This document shows positions 51,459 through 62,619 of a stretch of DNA of 64,000 nt, piece by piece; the stretch's first letter is position 1; each line of letters starts with the position of its first letter. The stretch spans positions 62,001 through 126,000 of the forward strand of contig NZ_SNZP01000009.1 in NCBI RefSeq assembly GCF_004363805.1. The letters run 5' to 3'. The translations under genes and the position numbers were made by a program. The notes under the pieces are model-generated. The model did no database searches, was not told the origin of the DNA, and saw only the letters and a list, made by a program, of their open reading frames with translations. The stretch is from Paludibacterium purpuratum (lineage in GTDB: Bacteria; Pseudomonadota; Gammaproteobacteria; Burkholderiales; Chromobacteriaceae).

Positions 51459-53435
51459 ATGAGAAAAATTTTAAAAACAAATAGCTCGATAAAATATCGC
51501 CCGGAAGTGGATGGTTGTCGAGGACTAGCAATTTCCTTGGTTATTCTATTTCATTATTTCCCGCGCGTTCTCAGCGGAGGTTTTGTTGGGGTTGATGTTT
51601 TTTTTGTAATATCTGGATATTTAATAACAAGCTTAATAATAATTGACCTTAACACCAATAGTTTTTCCTTTTTCAATTTCTATTTTCGACGGATTAGACG
51701 AATATTTCCATCATTGGTAACAGTGATTTTTTGCTGCATAATAGGAGGTTGGTTCGCATTGACTCTCGATGAATTTTCATCGCTTGGAAAGTATGTTGCG
51801 TGGAGCTCTGTATTTCTCAGCAATTTCCTTCTCTTATCAGAACATGGTTATTTTGATGTTGCAGCTGTGCTTAAGCCATTTTTGCATCTATGGTCTCTCG
51901 CCATTGAAGAACAGTTCTATTTGATTTGGCCATTTTTTCTTTTTACAATTTTTCGTTACCGGTTTGGCATCTTGTTTCTTGCCATCCTAGTTGGCGGATC
52001 CTATTTTTTGAATGTTCACAATATAAAAACAAATCCTTCAAGTGATTTTTACATGCCATTCACCAGATTTTGGGAGCTTGGCATTGGTAGTATTTTGTCC
52101 TGGGCACAGATGAGTCGTGATCACCTAACAAAAGATGCACTTTTAAATTTTAAATCGATACACTTAACGAGACCAGCTAATGAAGCACTAGGATTAATCG
52201 GACTTGCTCTTATCTTGTTTTCTGCAATATTTTTTTCAGATTCAGACGCATTCCCAGGGAAAATCGCTCTTCTTCCAACGCTTGGCACCGCATTACTAAT
52301 TGGTAGTTCCCAATCCACTTTCCTTGGTAGAAAAATCTTTGCCTCCCGTCTTCCGGTTCTGCTTGGGAAAGTAAGCTACCCTCTCTACTTGTGGCACTGG
52401 CCACTACTGTCCTTTATGGTTATTATGTCGGGAGATCGTGTACCTGCAGAAGTAAGATTTGTTGTCATGCTCGTCGCATTAACCCTGTCCATATTGACAT
52501 ATAGACTAATAGAGATTCCATGCCGGTTTCATGGATCGCTGCGGAAGAACTCCGGGATCCTCATTTTATCCATGGCGATACTGGGGTTAACTGGACTATA
52601 TATCAATCAAAAATCTGGGAGCGTTCTAGGAAAATTCGATCCAATCAACCCTTGGCAGGGAACCAGCCCCTTTGGCGGAGTTACTCATGATAGAGATTGT
52701 GATGAGAAATTTCCTCAATTTTCCAAATATCACCGTTGTCTAGTTAGCAAAGAAAATTCTGCCCCTAATATTGTGATTATCGGTGACTCACATAGTGCAC
52801 ACTTCTACAGCGCCCTTGCTGAAAAATATAGTAATCAGAACGTGATGAATATCGATTACCAGGGATGCTTGCCTTTTACAGGAACAAGAAGCCCAGAATG
52901 TGCCCAGGCCGTAAGTGAGACTTATAATTTTCTTACAACGTCCTCATCCATACATACCGTGTACTTGGCAGGATTTTGGCATCATTTGCTGGTTGGCGGT
53001 TTTATCAAAGACGTGATTGGAGGCGGAATATTAAATCACTGGAGTGAAAATTATGCTTCTAATTTCGAACATGACGGCTTTCATCTAATAAAGCGGCTAC
53101 TAGATAGTGGCAAGAATGTTGTATTTATAAGAGATATACCAGATCTAGATTTTTTCCCATCCGAATGCATTCATTTTCGACCTGTCGAAACATTTTGGAA
53201 GGTGCGAGAGCCCTGCGCAATGGACAGGCGAAACTACGAGGCTCGCGAAGCTCAGGCGGATCAACTTATAACTAAGCTACTGGCACAGTACCCCGAGGTA
53301 AAAGTTTTAAATCCAAGGGATCTTTTATGTGATAAAAATTACTGTTATGCGATTATGGGCGGTAAATTGCTTTACCATGACAGACATCACCTGTCACTTT
53401 TCGGTTCTAGATATCTTATTGAGCATATGAAATGA
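51459..53435 (+). CDS. OafA/YrhL-type membrane acyltransferase with SGNH domain
   Basis: 658 aa; the start follows GAAAGAG. The N-terminal acyltransferase-3 domain (residues about 12-370) has YRPEVDGCRGLAISLVILFHYFP with the catalytic His, GGFVGVDVFFVISGYLI, YFRRIRRIFPSL, and ten or so membrane helices. The C-terminal part is a SGNH-type domain (NIVIIGDSHSAHFYSAL, with a DRHHLS block near the end). Such proteins O-acetylate surface polysaccharide (O-antigen, capsule). The gene is visibly AT-rich compared with everything around it and is framed by two inverted IS remnants, so it was probably acquired by transfer. Confidence 0.92.
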   Translation: MRKILKTNSSIKYRPEVDGCRGLAISLVILFHYFPRVLSGGFVGVDVFFVISGYLITSLIIIDLNTNSFSFFNFYFRRIRRIFPSLVTVIFCCIIGGWFALTLDEFSSLGKYVAWSSVFLSNFLLLSEHGYFDVAAVLKPFLHLWSLAIEEQFYLIWPFFLFTIFRYRFGILFLAILVGGSYFLNVHNIKTNPSSDFYMPFTRFWELGIGSILSWAQMSRDHLTKDALLNFKSIHLTRPANEALGLIGLALILFSAIFFSDSDAFPGKIALLPTLGTALLIGSSQSTFLGRKIFASRLPVLLGKVSYPLYLWHWPLLSFMVIMSGDRVPAEVRFVVMLVALTLSILTYRLIEIPCRFHGSLRKNSGILILSMAILGLTGLYINQKSGSVLGKFDPINPWQGTSPFGGVTHDRDCDEKFPQFSKYHRCLVSKENSAPNIVIIGDSHSAHFYSALAEKYSNQNVMNIDYQGCLPFTGTRSPECAQAVSETYNFLTTSSSIHTVYLAGFWHHLLVGGFIKDVIGGGILNHWSENYASNFEHDGFHLIKRLLDSGKNVVFIRDIPDLDFFPSECIHFRPVETFWKVREPCAMDRRNYEAREAQADQLITKLLAQYPEVKVLNPRDLLCDKNYCYAIMGGKLLYHDRHHLSLFGSRYLIEHMK

Positions 53436-53453
53436 TATTGAATAGCTCCGAGG

Positions 53454-53546
53454 GCAGTAGATGCTTCCTTAAACTGAAGCACCAAAGAGGCGTCATGGGT
53501 TCCAAGCGTTACCACGAAGAACTCAAGATCGAAGCCGTTATCTTGC
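53454..53546 (+). mobile_element. Right IS3-like remnant (orfA start, truncated)
   Basis: GCAGTAGATGCTTCC (53454-53468) and TTAAACTGA (53469-53477) mirror the left remnant. The ATG at 53494 opens MGSKRYHEELKIEAV, matching the left copy (MSTVGYPEEFKIEAV), and then similarity ends. It is oriented away from the acyltransferase. Confidence 0.75.
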
Positions 53547-53561
53547 ATAGCGACTGCCCAC

Positions 53562-53813
53562 CCGCCGCAAGCCGGCGAAGACCACCACGCCATAGTCATC
53601 AAGGCTATCGTAGAAAGCATCGACCATGTCATGGCCGACGAGGTCAAAGTCAATTTCTTTGTGATGAACATCGAAGATATGGTTGCCGAAGGCGAAATCT
53701 ACGCCACGTTCTTCCCCGGCAAAGATCGTCTTGCCGCGGACTTGCTACGTAACGGGGCTCCTACGGTTGCAAAACACTCGTCTATCATCATCGGAAGCCG
53801 GATTGCCACCTAA
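53562..53813 (+). pseudogene. Deleted RidA-domain gene fragment
   Basis: The frame PPQAGEDHHAIVI joins directly to KAIVESIDHVMADEVKVNFF, then VMNIEDMVAEGEIYATFFPG. In the intact triple-RidA gene the matching parts (PPQAVEDRHGLVI near 23229 and KAIVESIDHKMADVVKVNVF near 23436) are about 165 bases apart, so an internal deletion is evident. It lacks a start codon, lies in a different frame from the IS remnant, and loses similarity after FFPG. It is a relic of a second triple-RidA gene. Confidence 0.8.
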
Positions 53814-53950
53814 TCGGTGGTATACCAACTGGGGAACAGTCAAGAGCCAGCAAGTTACTGCTCTGTGGCCACGCTCTATCGTTGCTGTGACTTTATTCGA
53901 GTCCGAAGAGTCGCAATATTTGGAGGGGGAGCAAAGCAAGGGAGAAAAGC

Positions 53951-54004
53951 AAAAATCCCGATCTCGCCACCGTATGATTTGGTTAAGAAATCGGGATTTT
54001 TTGT
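53951..54004 (-). terminator. Terminator downstream of tRNA-Ser
   Basis: Stem AAAAATCCCGAT/ATCGGGATTTTT with a loop of about 27 bases and a T-run on either strand, starting a few bases past the 3' end of the tRNA gene. Confidence 0.7.
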
Positions 54005-54007
54005 GTC

Positions 54008-54098
54008 TGGCGGAGAGAGGGGGATTCGAACCCCCGTCAGGGTATTACCCTGAACACGCTTTCCAGGCGTGCGACTTAAACCACTCATCCATCTCTCC
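54008..54098 (-). tRNA. tRNA-Ser (GGA anticodon)
   Basis: On the minus strand a 91-base cloverleaf with acceptor GGAGAGA/TCTCTCC, encoded CCA, anticodon stem CACGC/GCGTG with loop CTGGAAA (anticodon GGA), a long variable arm (TTCAGGGTAATACCCTGA), and T-arm GGGGGTTCGAATCCCCC. The long variable arm confirms a class II serine tRNA. Confidence 0.97.
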
Positions 54099-54256
54099 GG
54101 ATTTCCGGCACCAACGGCGTTTCGCCGTCAGAGGCTGCGCAGTATAAAAGGACGGGGCCGGTTTGGCAAGCGTTTAGCCGAAAGTTTACCCTCGCGCGGC
54201 AAAACAAAGCGGCTCGGGCGGGGTCAAGACCTCGGCGACATCTTCGGGTAGAATCA

Positions 54257-55879
54257 ATGCATCAACATATGATCTCAACGATGACAATGCGTATTGCACT
54301 CGCTCAGTTCAATCCGATTGTCGGCGATATCGCCGGCAACACCGACAAGATTCTCGCCCTGGCGCAACAGGCCATCGCCCAAGGCGCCGATATGCTGGTG
54401 ACGCCCGAATTGGCGCTGACCGGCTACCCGCCGGAAGACCTGCTGCTGCGCGATCATTTCTATCGCGAGTGTGCCAAGGGGCTTGGCCGCCTGATGGATC
54501 TGGACGGTATCACGCTGGTGGTCGGCCATCCGTTCAAGCAGGGTAACGAGCGCTTCAACGCCGCCACGGTGTTGCGCGACGGCAACCGCCTGGGTACCTA
54601 TTGCAAGATGCAGTTGCCCAACGACGAAGTCTTCGACGAATGCCGCTACTTCACCCCGGGCGCGGCGCCGTTGGTGTTCGAACAAAACGGCGTCAAGGTC
54701 GGCGTGCTGATCTGCGAGGACGTGTGGCAGGTCGAACCGGCCGCCGAAGCCGCGGATGCCGGCGCCGAGGTGCTGGTGGTGCTCAACGCCTCGCCGTTCC
54801 ATCGCAACAAGCTCGCGGTGCGTCACGATGTGGCGCGCTATCGCAGCGAGGAAACCGGTTTGGCCATCGCCTACGTCAACATGGTGGGCGGCCAGGACGA
54901 ATTGGTGTTCGACGGCGCCTCGTTCGCCGTCGACAAGCACGGCCGGGTGGTGGCGCAATCGCCGGCCTACGTCGACGATCTGCTGCTGGTGGACATGGTC
55001 GAGGGCGACATCCGCCCCGGCGCGATGGCGCCGCAGCCGGATGCGCTGGAAAGCGTCTACCAGGCGCTGGTGCTCGGCGTGCGCGACTATATCGGCAAAA
55101 ACCGTTTCCCGGGCGTGCTGCTCGGTTTGTCGGGCGGCATCGATTCGGCGTTGACCATGGCGATCGCCTGCGACGCGCTCGGCGCGGACAAGGTGCACGC
55201 CGTGATGATGCCGTCGCGCTATACCGCCGATATCAGCGTCAGCGACTCGCGCCAGATGGTGCAGCTGCTGGGCGTGCAATACGACGAGATCGAAATTTGG
55301 CCGATGTACCAGTCCTTCATGAATGGACTGGCGCCCGCTTTCGCCGGACTGGCGGAGGACACCACCGAAGAGAACCTGCAGGCGCGCATTCGCGGCACGC
55401 TGCTGATGGCGTTGTCGAACAAGACCGGCAAGCTGGTGCTGACCACCGGCAACAAATCGGAAATGACCACCGGCTATTGCACGCTGTACGGCGACATGGC
55501 CGGCGGCTTCGCGGTGCTCAAAGACGTGGCCAAGACCTTGGTGTATCAATTGTCGACCTGGCGCAACCGCGATGGCGAGGTGATTCCCGAGCGTATCATC
55601 ACCCGCCCGCCCTCGGCGGAACTACGGCCGGATCAGATCGACCAAGACAGCCTGCCGCCCTACGAGGTGCTGGACGCGATCATGGTGCGCTATATGGAAG
55701 ACAACCGCTCTGCCGAGGAAATCGTCGCCGAGGGTTACGCCCGCGCCGATGTCGAGCGCGTGGTGCGGCTCCTCAAGATCAACGAATACAAACGCCGTCA
55801 GGCACCGGTCGGGCCGCGCGTCACGCATCGCGGGTTCGGCAAGGACTGGCGTTATCCGATCACCAATCGTTTCAGCTGA
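54257..55879 (+). CDS. nadE: Glutamine-dependent NAD+ synthetase
   Basis: 540 aa from the ATG at 54257; ATGs at 54281 and 54287 (MRIALAQFNP, the usual family start) are alternatives. The N-terminal nitrilase-like glutaminase domain shows the Glu-Lys-Cys triad in TPELALTGYPPEDLLL, GTYCKMQLPN and VLICEDVWQ. The C-terminal synthetase domain has the PP-loop GLSGGIDSALTMAIACDALG and TTGNKSEMTTGYCTLYGDMAGG. It converts deamido-NAD+, ATP and glutamine to NAD+, the last step of NAD synthesis. It is followed closely by lolA. Confidence 0.96.
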   Translation: MHQHMISTMTMRIALAQFNPIVGDIAGNTDKILALAQQAIAQGADMLVTPELALTGYPPEDLLLRDHFYRECAKGLGRLMDLDGITLVVGHPFKQGNERFNAATVLRDGNRLGTYCKMQLPNDEVFDECRYFTPGAAPLVFEQNGVKVGVLICEDVWQVEPAAEAADAGAEVLVVLNASPFHRNKLAVRHDVARYRSEETGLAIAYVNMVGGQDELVFDGASFAVDKHGRVVAQSPAYVDDLLLVDMVEGDIRPGAMAPQPDALESVYQALVLGVRDYIGKNRFPGVLLGLSGGIDSALTMAIACDALGADKVHAVMMPSRYTADISVSDSRQMVQLLGVQYDEIEIWPMYQSFMNGLAPAFAGLAEDTTEENLQARIRGTLLMALSNKTGKLVLTTGNKSEMTTGYCTLYGDMAGGFAVLKDVAKTLVYQLSTWRNRDGEVIPERIITRPPSAELRPDQIDQDSLPPYEVLDAIMVRYMEDNRSAEEIVAEGYARADVERVVRLLKINEYKRRQAPVGPRVTHRGFGKDWRYPITNRFS

Positions 55880-55884
55880 GTCTC

Positions 55885-56493
55885 ATGAAAAAACTTTTCC
55901 TCGCCGCCGTGCTGCTGGCTCTGGCCGGCACACTGCAGGCCGCGGCGATTCCGCAGCTCAAGGCGTTCATCGCCGGTTCCTCGACCCTGACCGCCGATTT
56001 CCAGCAGGTGATCACCAGCAAGGGTAAGCGCAACGAAGCCAGCGGTACGCTGTCGATCGCGCGGCCGGGCAAATTCCTTTGGGTGTACAACAAACCCTAC
56101 GATCAACTGATCGATGGCGACGGCAAGCGCTTGTGGATCTACGACAAAGAGTTGTCGCAGGTCACCACCCGTCCGCTCAACGCCGCGCTGGGCTCCAGCC
56201 CGGCCGCGCTGCTGGCCGGCAGCAATGCCATCGAGCGCGACTACACGCTGCGGGAAGCCGGCAACGACAAGGGCCTGGCGTGGCTGACCGCCACGCCGAA
56301 GAAGGATGAGAACACCTTCAAGGCGATCCGTATGGGCTTCAGCAACAACGTGCTGCAGGTGATGGAGTTGTCGGACACCTTCGGCAATCTGACGCGCATC
56401 AGCTTCAGCAATCTGAAGAAGAACCCGGATCTGCCGGCCAGCCTGTTTCACTTCACCCCGCCCAAGGGCGTGGATGTGATCAGCGATCAGTAA
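55885..56493 (+). CDS. lolA: LolA outer-membrane lipoprotein carrier
   Basis: 202 aa with signal peptide (LFLAAVLLALAGTLQA). The mature part shows the LolA fold pattern: LTADFQQVITSKGKRNEASGTLSIARPGKFLWVYNKPYDQLIDGDGKRLWIYDKELSQVT, and FGNLTRISFSNLKKNPDLPASLFHFTPPKGVDVI. It carries lipoproteins from LolCDE across the periplasm to LolB. The ATG is 5 bases after nadE and the stop is 4 bases before rarA. Confidence 0.96.
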   Translation: MKKLFLAAVLLALAGTLQAAAIPQLKAFIAGSSTLTADFQQVITSKGKRNEASGTLSIARPGKFLWVYNKPYDQLIDGDGKRLWIYDKELSQVTTRPLNAALGSSPAALLAGSNAIERDYTLREAGNDKGLAWLTATPKKDENTFKAIRMGFSNNVLQVMELSDTFGNLTRISFSNLKKNPDLPASLFHFTPPKGVDVISDQ

Positions 56494-56497
56494 GCCC

Positions 56498-59103
<2,606 letters not shown>

Positions 59104-59117
59104 ACATGCGCTCAAAC

Positions 59118-59188
59118 GCCGTGCGTTGCTTCGCGAACGCACGGCTACACGAAACGCCGTTGTTTCTCGCGAAACAACGGCGTTTTGA
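59118..59188 (+). terminator. Tandem hairpin terminator after serS
   Basis: First hairpin GCCGTGCGTT/AACGCACGGC (59118-59145), then a perfect 15-bp stem AAACGCCGTTGTTTC/GAAACAACGGCGTTT (about 59152-59187) with a TCGC loop and T-rich tail. It lies between convergent serS and the EAL gene. Confidence 0.9.
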
Positions 59189-59201
59189 TTTTTGCGGTTT
59201 A

Positions 59202-61712
59202 TTAGCTGAGTGCGAGACGCCGGTGGCGCAGCAACTGCTCGAACGCCTCCGCCGGCATGGGACGGCTATAGAAATACCCCTGGCCGGACTGACAACCGTG
59301 AGCCACCAGGAAGTCGCGCTGCTCGGGGCGCTCGACGCCTTCGGCCACCAAATCCAGACCCAGGCTGTGGGCAATCGAGATGATGGCGCGGGTAATCGCC
59401 ACGTCGTCGCTGTCCTTGTGCAGATCCATGATGAAGGAACGATCGATTTTCAGGCCATGCACCGGTAGGCGCTTGAGGTAGGACAGGGAAGAATAACCGG
59501 TGCCGAAATCGTCGATCGACAGATACACGCCCAGTTGCTGCAACTGGCGCAGCACACCGGTCATGGCCTCGCCCTCGTCCATCGCCACGCTTTCGGTGAC
59601 TTCCAATTCCAGGCATTCGCTGGGTAGTCCATGGGTCTGCAAAGTCTGGCGGACGGTTTCGACGATACCCCCGTATTTGAACTGTCGCCCGGAGACATTG
59701 ACGGCGATGCGCCCCGCCCGCAGGTCGGCGTCGCGCCAGCGGCGTAGTTGCCGGCAGGCTGTGTGCAGCACCCATTCGCCGATCGCGATGATCAGCGAGC
59801 TGTCTTCGGCGATGGGGATGAACTCGTCCGGCGGGACCAGCCCGCGCTGCGGGTGACGCCAGCGGATCAGCGCTTCGGCGCCGCACAGCTCGCCACTGGC
59901 CAGATCCACCTTGGGTTGATACCACAGCTCCAGTTCGTTTTGCGCCAGGCCGCGCCGCAGGGCCGACTCCAGGCTCAGGCGTTCCAACGCATGGGCATTC
60001 ATATCGCCGGCGTAGAACTGGAAGGTGTTCTTGCCGCACTCCTTGGCGCGGATCATGGCCGCGTCGGCGTTGCCCAGCAAATGTTGCGCCGAACGGCCAT
60101 CGTCCGGATACAAGCTGATGCCGATGCTGGCGGAGACGAACACCTCATGACCGGCGACGACCGTGTCGCCGGACAAAGCGGACAGCAACGCCTGGGCATG
60201 GCAAGCCACTTGCTGCACGCTTTCCACTTCAGGGATCAATACCACGAATTCGTCGCTGGCCAGCCGTCCGATCAAGCTGCCTTCCGGCATCAGATCCTGC
60301 AAAGTGTCGGCCACCCGCGTCAGCAGCTCGTCGCCTGCTTTGAGTCCCAGGGTATCGTTCAGCAGCTTGAAGCGGTCGAGATCGATATACATCAATGCCA
60401 GCCGCAGATCGCCTGCCGCCGCGCATTCGAGCGACTCTTGCAGGCACTCGGTAAACAACATGCGGTTTGCCAGGCCGGTCAGGGCATCGTGGCTGGCGAG
60501 AAACTTCAGCCGCGCCTCGGTCTGTTTGCTCTGGGTAATGTCCGAGAAGACGCCGACGTAATGACGGTGGATGTCGCCCTCGCCGACGACGGCGGTCACG
60601 CTCAAATGCGCGGTATACAGGCTGCCGTCCTTGTGACGGTTGATGATTTCGCCCTGCCAACGGCCGTCGTGACGCAGGCAACGCCAGAAATGCGAGCGGA
60701 ATTCCGGCGCCTGTTTGCCGGAAGACAGCACACCGGGCACCTTGCCGACGACTTCGTCGGGGTGGTAGCCGGTGATGCGGGTGAAGGCGGGATTGACCGA
60801 CTCGATGACGCCATCGCCATTGGTAATCAGAATGCCTTCCATGGTCGACTCGAAAACCGTTTCGGCCAACATCAAGCTATGTTGCGACTCCGACAATGCC
60901 CGGTCGCGTTCGAACAGCATCTGATGCAGTTCCAGCAGGAAGGCCTGCTCGATGCTATGCAGGATATCGGAGAACCCGACGAGCCCCACCAGTTCGCCAT
61001 CGCCGTCCAGCACCCCCAGATGACGGATCTGGTGCGCCAGCAGCAGGTTACGGGCATCGGCCAGGGTCGTGCGACCGCAGACCGCCTTGAGCGAACGCGA
61101 ACACACTGTGGACAGCGGGCCGGCGAGCTGGCCTTGCGCCATCAGCCGCACCACGTCGCGCTGGGTCAGAATGCCATAGGTCGCCGCCGACAGGCGCACC
61201 ACCACCGCATCGCGCCCCTGGGTGCGCATCTGCACCACGGCATCGTTGATGTCGACCGTGCCGTCCAAAATGCACGGACTGGGCATCGATACGGTATCGA
61301 GCCGGCGCAAACCCAGGAAGGAGTCGCTGCCCTGGTGCCGGATGATATCGGTCATCGATAGTATGCCCAACGGCAGATGATCCGCCGCAACCAACGCATG
61401 ACGAATCCGCTTGTCGTGAAACATCACTACGGCATCCTGAACGGTGGTTTCCGGCGGCAGGGTCGCCACCGGCGAGGTCATCACATCTGCCAAACGCAGC
61501 GGGGCCGCCCCCGCTTCGAAGATCTCGGGACGAACGGCGTCGGTTTCCGTCCAGATGCCAAGCGCACGATCCGATTCGTCCACCACGAGGATGGAGCTGC
61601 AGCGCCGTTCGGACATTCGTTGCGCGGCTTCGCGCACAAGCATGTCCGGCGACCCGCGTAGGATCTCCGTGCTCATGATGTGGGTGACCGGCTGGAACAG
61701 AATAGACATCAT
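59202..61712 (-). CDS. CBS-PAS-GGDEF-EAL cyclic di-GMP phosphodiesterase
   Basis: 836 aa, no membrane segments. Residues 1-240 hold four CBS-type repeats (MSERRCSSILVVDESDRALGIWTETDAV; DKRIRHALVAADHLPLGILSMTDIIRH; and two more). A PAS domain follows at about 285-400 (GILITNGDGVIESVNPAFTRITGYHPDEV). The GGDEF domain (SHDALTGLANRMLFTECL) has ASDEF instead of GGDEF and should be inactive. The EAL domain is intact: GAEALIRWRHP, VNVSGRQF, LELEVTES, DDFGTGYSSLSYLKRLPVHGLKIDRSFI, VAEGVE. It should degrade cyclic di-GMP, with CBS repeats sensing adenine nucleotides or another ligand. Confidence 0.93.
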   Translation of the reverse strand: MMSILFQPVTHIMSTEILRGSPDMLVREAAQRMSERRCSSILVVDESDRALGIWTETDAVRPEIFEAGAAPLRLADVMTSPVATLPPETTVQDAVVMFHDKRIRHALVAADHLPLGILSMTDIIRHQGSDSFLGLRRLDTVSMPSPCILDGTVDINDAVVQMRTQGRDAVVVRLSAATYGILTQRDVVRLMAQGQLAGPLSTVCSRSLKAVCGRTTLADARNLLLAHQIRHLGVLDGDGELVGLVGFSDILHSIEQAFLLELHQMLFERDRALSESQHSLMLAETVFESTMEGILITNGDGVIESVNPAFTRITGYHPDEVVGKVPGVLSSGKQAPEFRSHFWRCLRHDGRWQGEIINRHKDGSLYTAHLSVTAVVGEGDIHRHYVGVFSDITQSKQTEARLKFLASHDALTGLANRMLFTECLQESLECAAAGDLRLALMYIDLDRFKLLNDTLGLKAGDELLTRVADTLQDLMPEGSLIGRLASDEFVVLIPEVESVQQVACHAQALLSALSGDTVVAGHEVFVSASIGISLYPDDGRSAQHLLGNADAAMIRAKECGKNTFQFYAGDMNAHALERLSLESALRRGLAQNELELWYQPKVDLASGELCGAEALIRWRHPQRGLVPPDEFIPIAEDSSLIIAIGEWVLHTACRQLRRWRDADLRAGRIAVNVSGRQFKYGGIVETVRQTLQTHGLPSECLELEVTESVAMDEGEAMTGVLRQLQQLGVYLSIDDFGTGYSSLSYLKRLPVHGLKIDRSFIMDLHKDSDDVAITRAIISIAHSLGLDLVAEGVERPEQRDFLVAHGCQSGQGYFYSRPMPAEAFEQLLRHRRLALS

Positions 61713-61828
61713 CGACTATTTAAACTATTTGTTAAATATAAGTAAGGCATTAACCGGCATTCTATTTATATATGTTCTACATATCAACAATCCGGGTAGC
61801 GGCGCGAGGCAAGCGGAAATGGGGGGAG

Positions 61829-61871
61829 CTAAAAACAAAACGGCTTTGCCGCCGCAAGGGGGCAAAGCCGT
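61829..61871 (-). terminator. Terminator of phaR
   Basis: Stem AACGGCTTTGCC/GGCAAAGCCGTT followed on the minus strand by TTTTGTTTTT, about 19 bases after the phaR stop. Confidence 0.9.
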
Positions 61872-61889
61872 TGCAAACCCGAGCGGGTT

Positions 61890-62441
61890 TCAGGGTTTGT
61901 CTTTGTCGTCGTAAGGCGGGAAGCCGAAGCCGGAGAACATCTGCTTGGCCTGTTCCTGCATGCGATTTTGCATCTCCAGATACATACCTGTGCTTTGTTC
62001 CAGGTAGTTCGACATCATGTTCTGCATCGCCGGCCCCTGGAACTTCATGAATTCGCTCCAGAGATTGGTATTGAACATGGCATTGTCGCCGTACAGCGCA
62101 CGCGCTTGCTCGCGAATCTTTTGCTGCAACTGCTCGAACATCTGCAAATTCTTTTCCAGGAAAGGGCCCATCATGCCCTGCATGGCTTGGCCGTAGAACC
62201 GGATGAACTGGGTCAGCACTTCGTAGCTGAACATCGGCGCGCCGCCGTTTTCTTCTTCCAGGATGATCTGCAACAGCACGCTACGGGTGATATCTTCCTG
62301 CGTCTTGGCGTCAACGACTTGAAGGTCGACCTGGTCGAGCACCAGTTGTTTGACATCCCCCAGGGTGATGTAGGAACTGGTGGCCGTGTCATACAGGCGA
62401 CGGTTCGGGTATTTTTTGATGACCCGCTTTTCAACACTCAT
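61890..62441 (-). CDS. phaR: PhaR polyhydroxyalkanoate synthesis repressor
   Basis: 183 aa. The N-terminal DNA/PHB-binding domain has RVIKKYPNRRLYDTATSSYITLGDVKQLV and FSYEVLTQFIRFYGQAMQGMMGPFLEKNL, highly conserved in PhaR. The C-terminal half is Met/Gln-rich helix that senses the granule surface. PhaR represses phasin genes until PHB granules titrate it away. It is divergent from a phasin gene 178 bases away, its expected target. Confidence 0.95.
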   Translation of the reverse strand: MSVEKRVIKKYPNRRLYDTATSSYITLGDVKQLVLDQVDLQVVDAKTQEDITRSVLLQIILEEENGGAPMFSYEVLTQFIRFYGQAMQGMMGPFLEKNLQMFEQLQQKIREQARALYGDNAMFNTNLWSEFMKFQGPAMQNMMSNYLEQSTGMYLEMQNRMQEQAKQMFSGFGFPPYDDKDKP

Positions 62442-62619
62442 GCAATGCTCCCTGTATTGTGTGTGGGGGGTACGCCATCGAATCTACATAAATGCAACAG
62501 TCTAAAGCAATAGCACTAGAACGCCATCAATACTACATGATACATTCTGCCGTCATGTTGCGGCGCGTCAATTTATTATGTCGTTCGCCCATTTTATCGA
62601 CTCCAAGCGAGGGTACAAC

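Noticed and set aside
53494-53752. 106-aa frame starting MGSKRYHEELKIEAV, considered as an intact gene
   Set aside because: Only the first 15 residues match OrfA; the rest is the RidA relic read in the wrong frame.
59748-61361. A 537-aa open frame antisense to the CBS-GGDEF-EAL gene
   Set aside because: Composition is typical of the complementary strand of a GC-rich gene, and no domain is visible.
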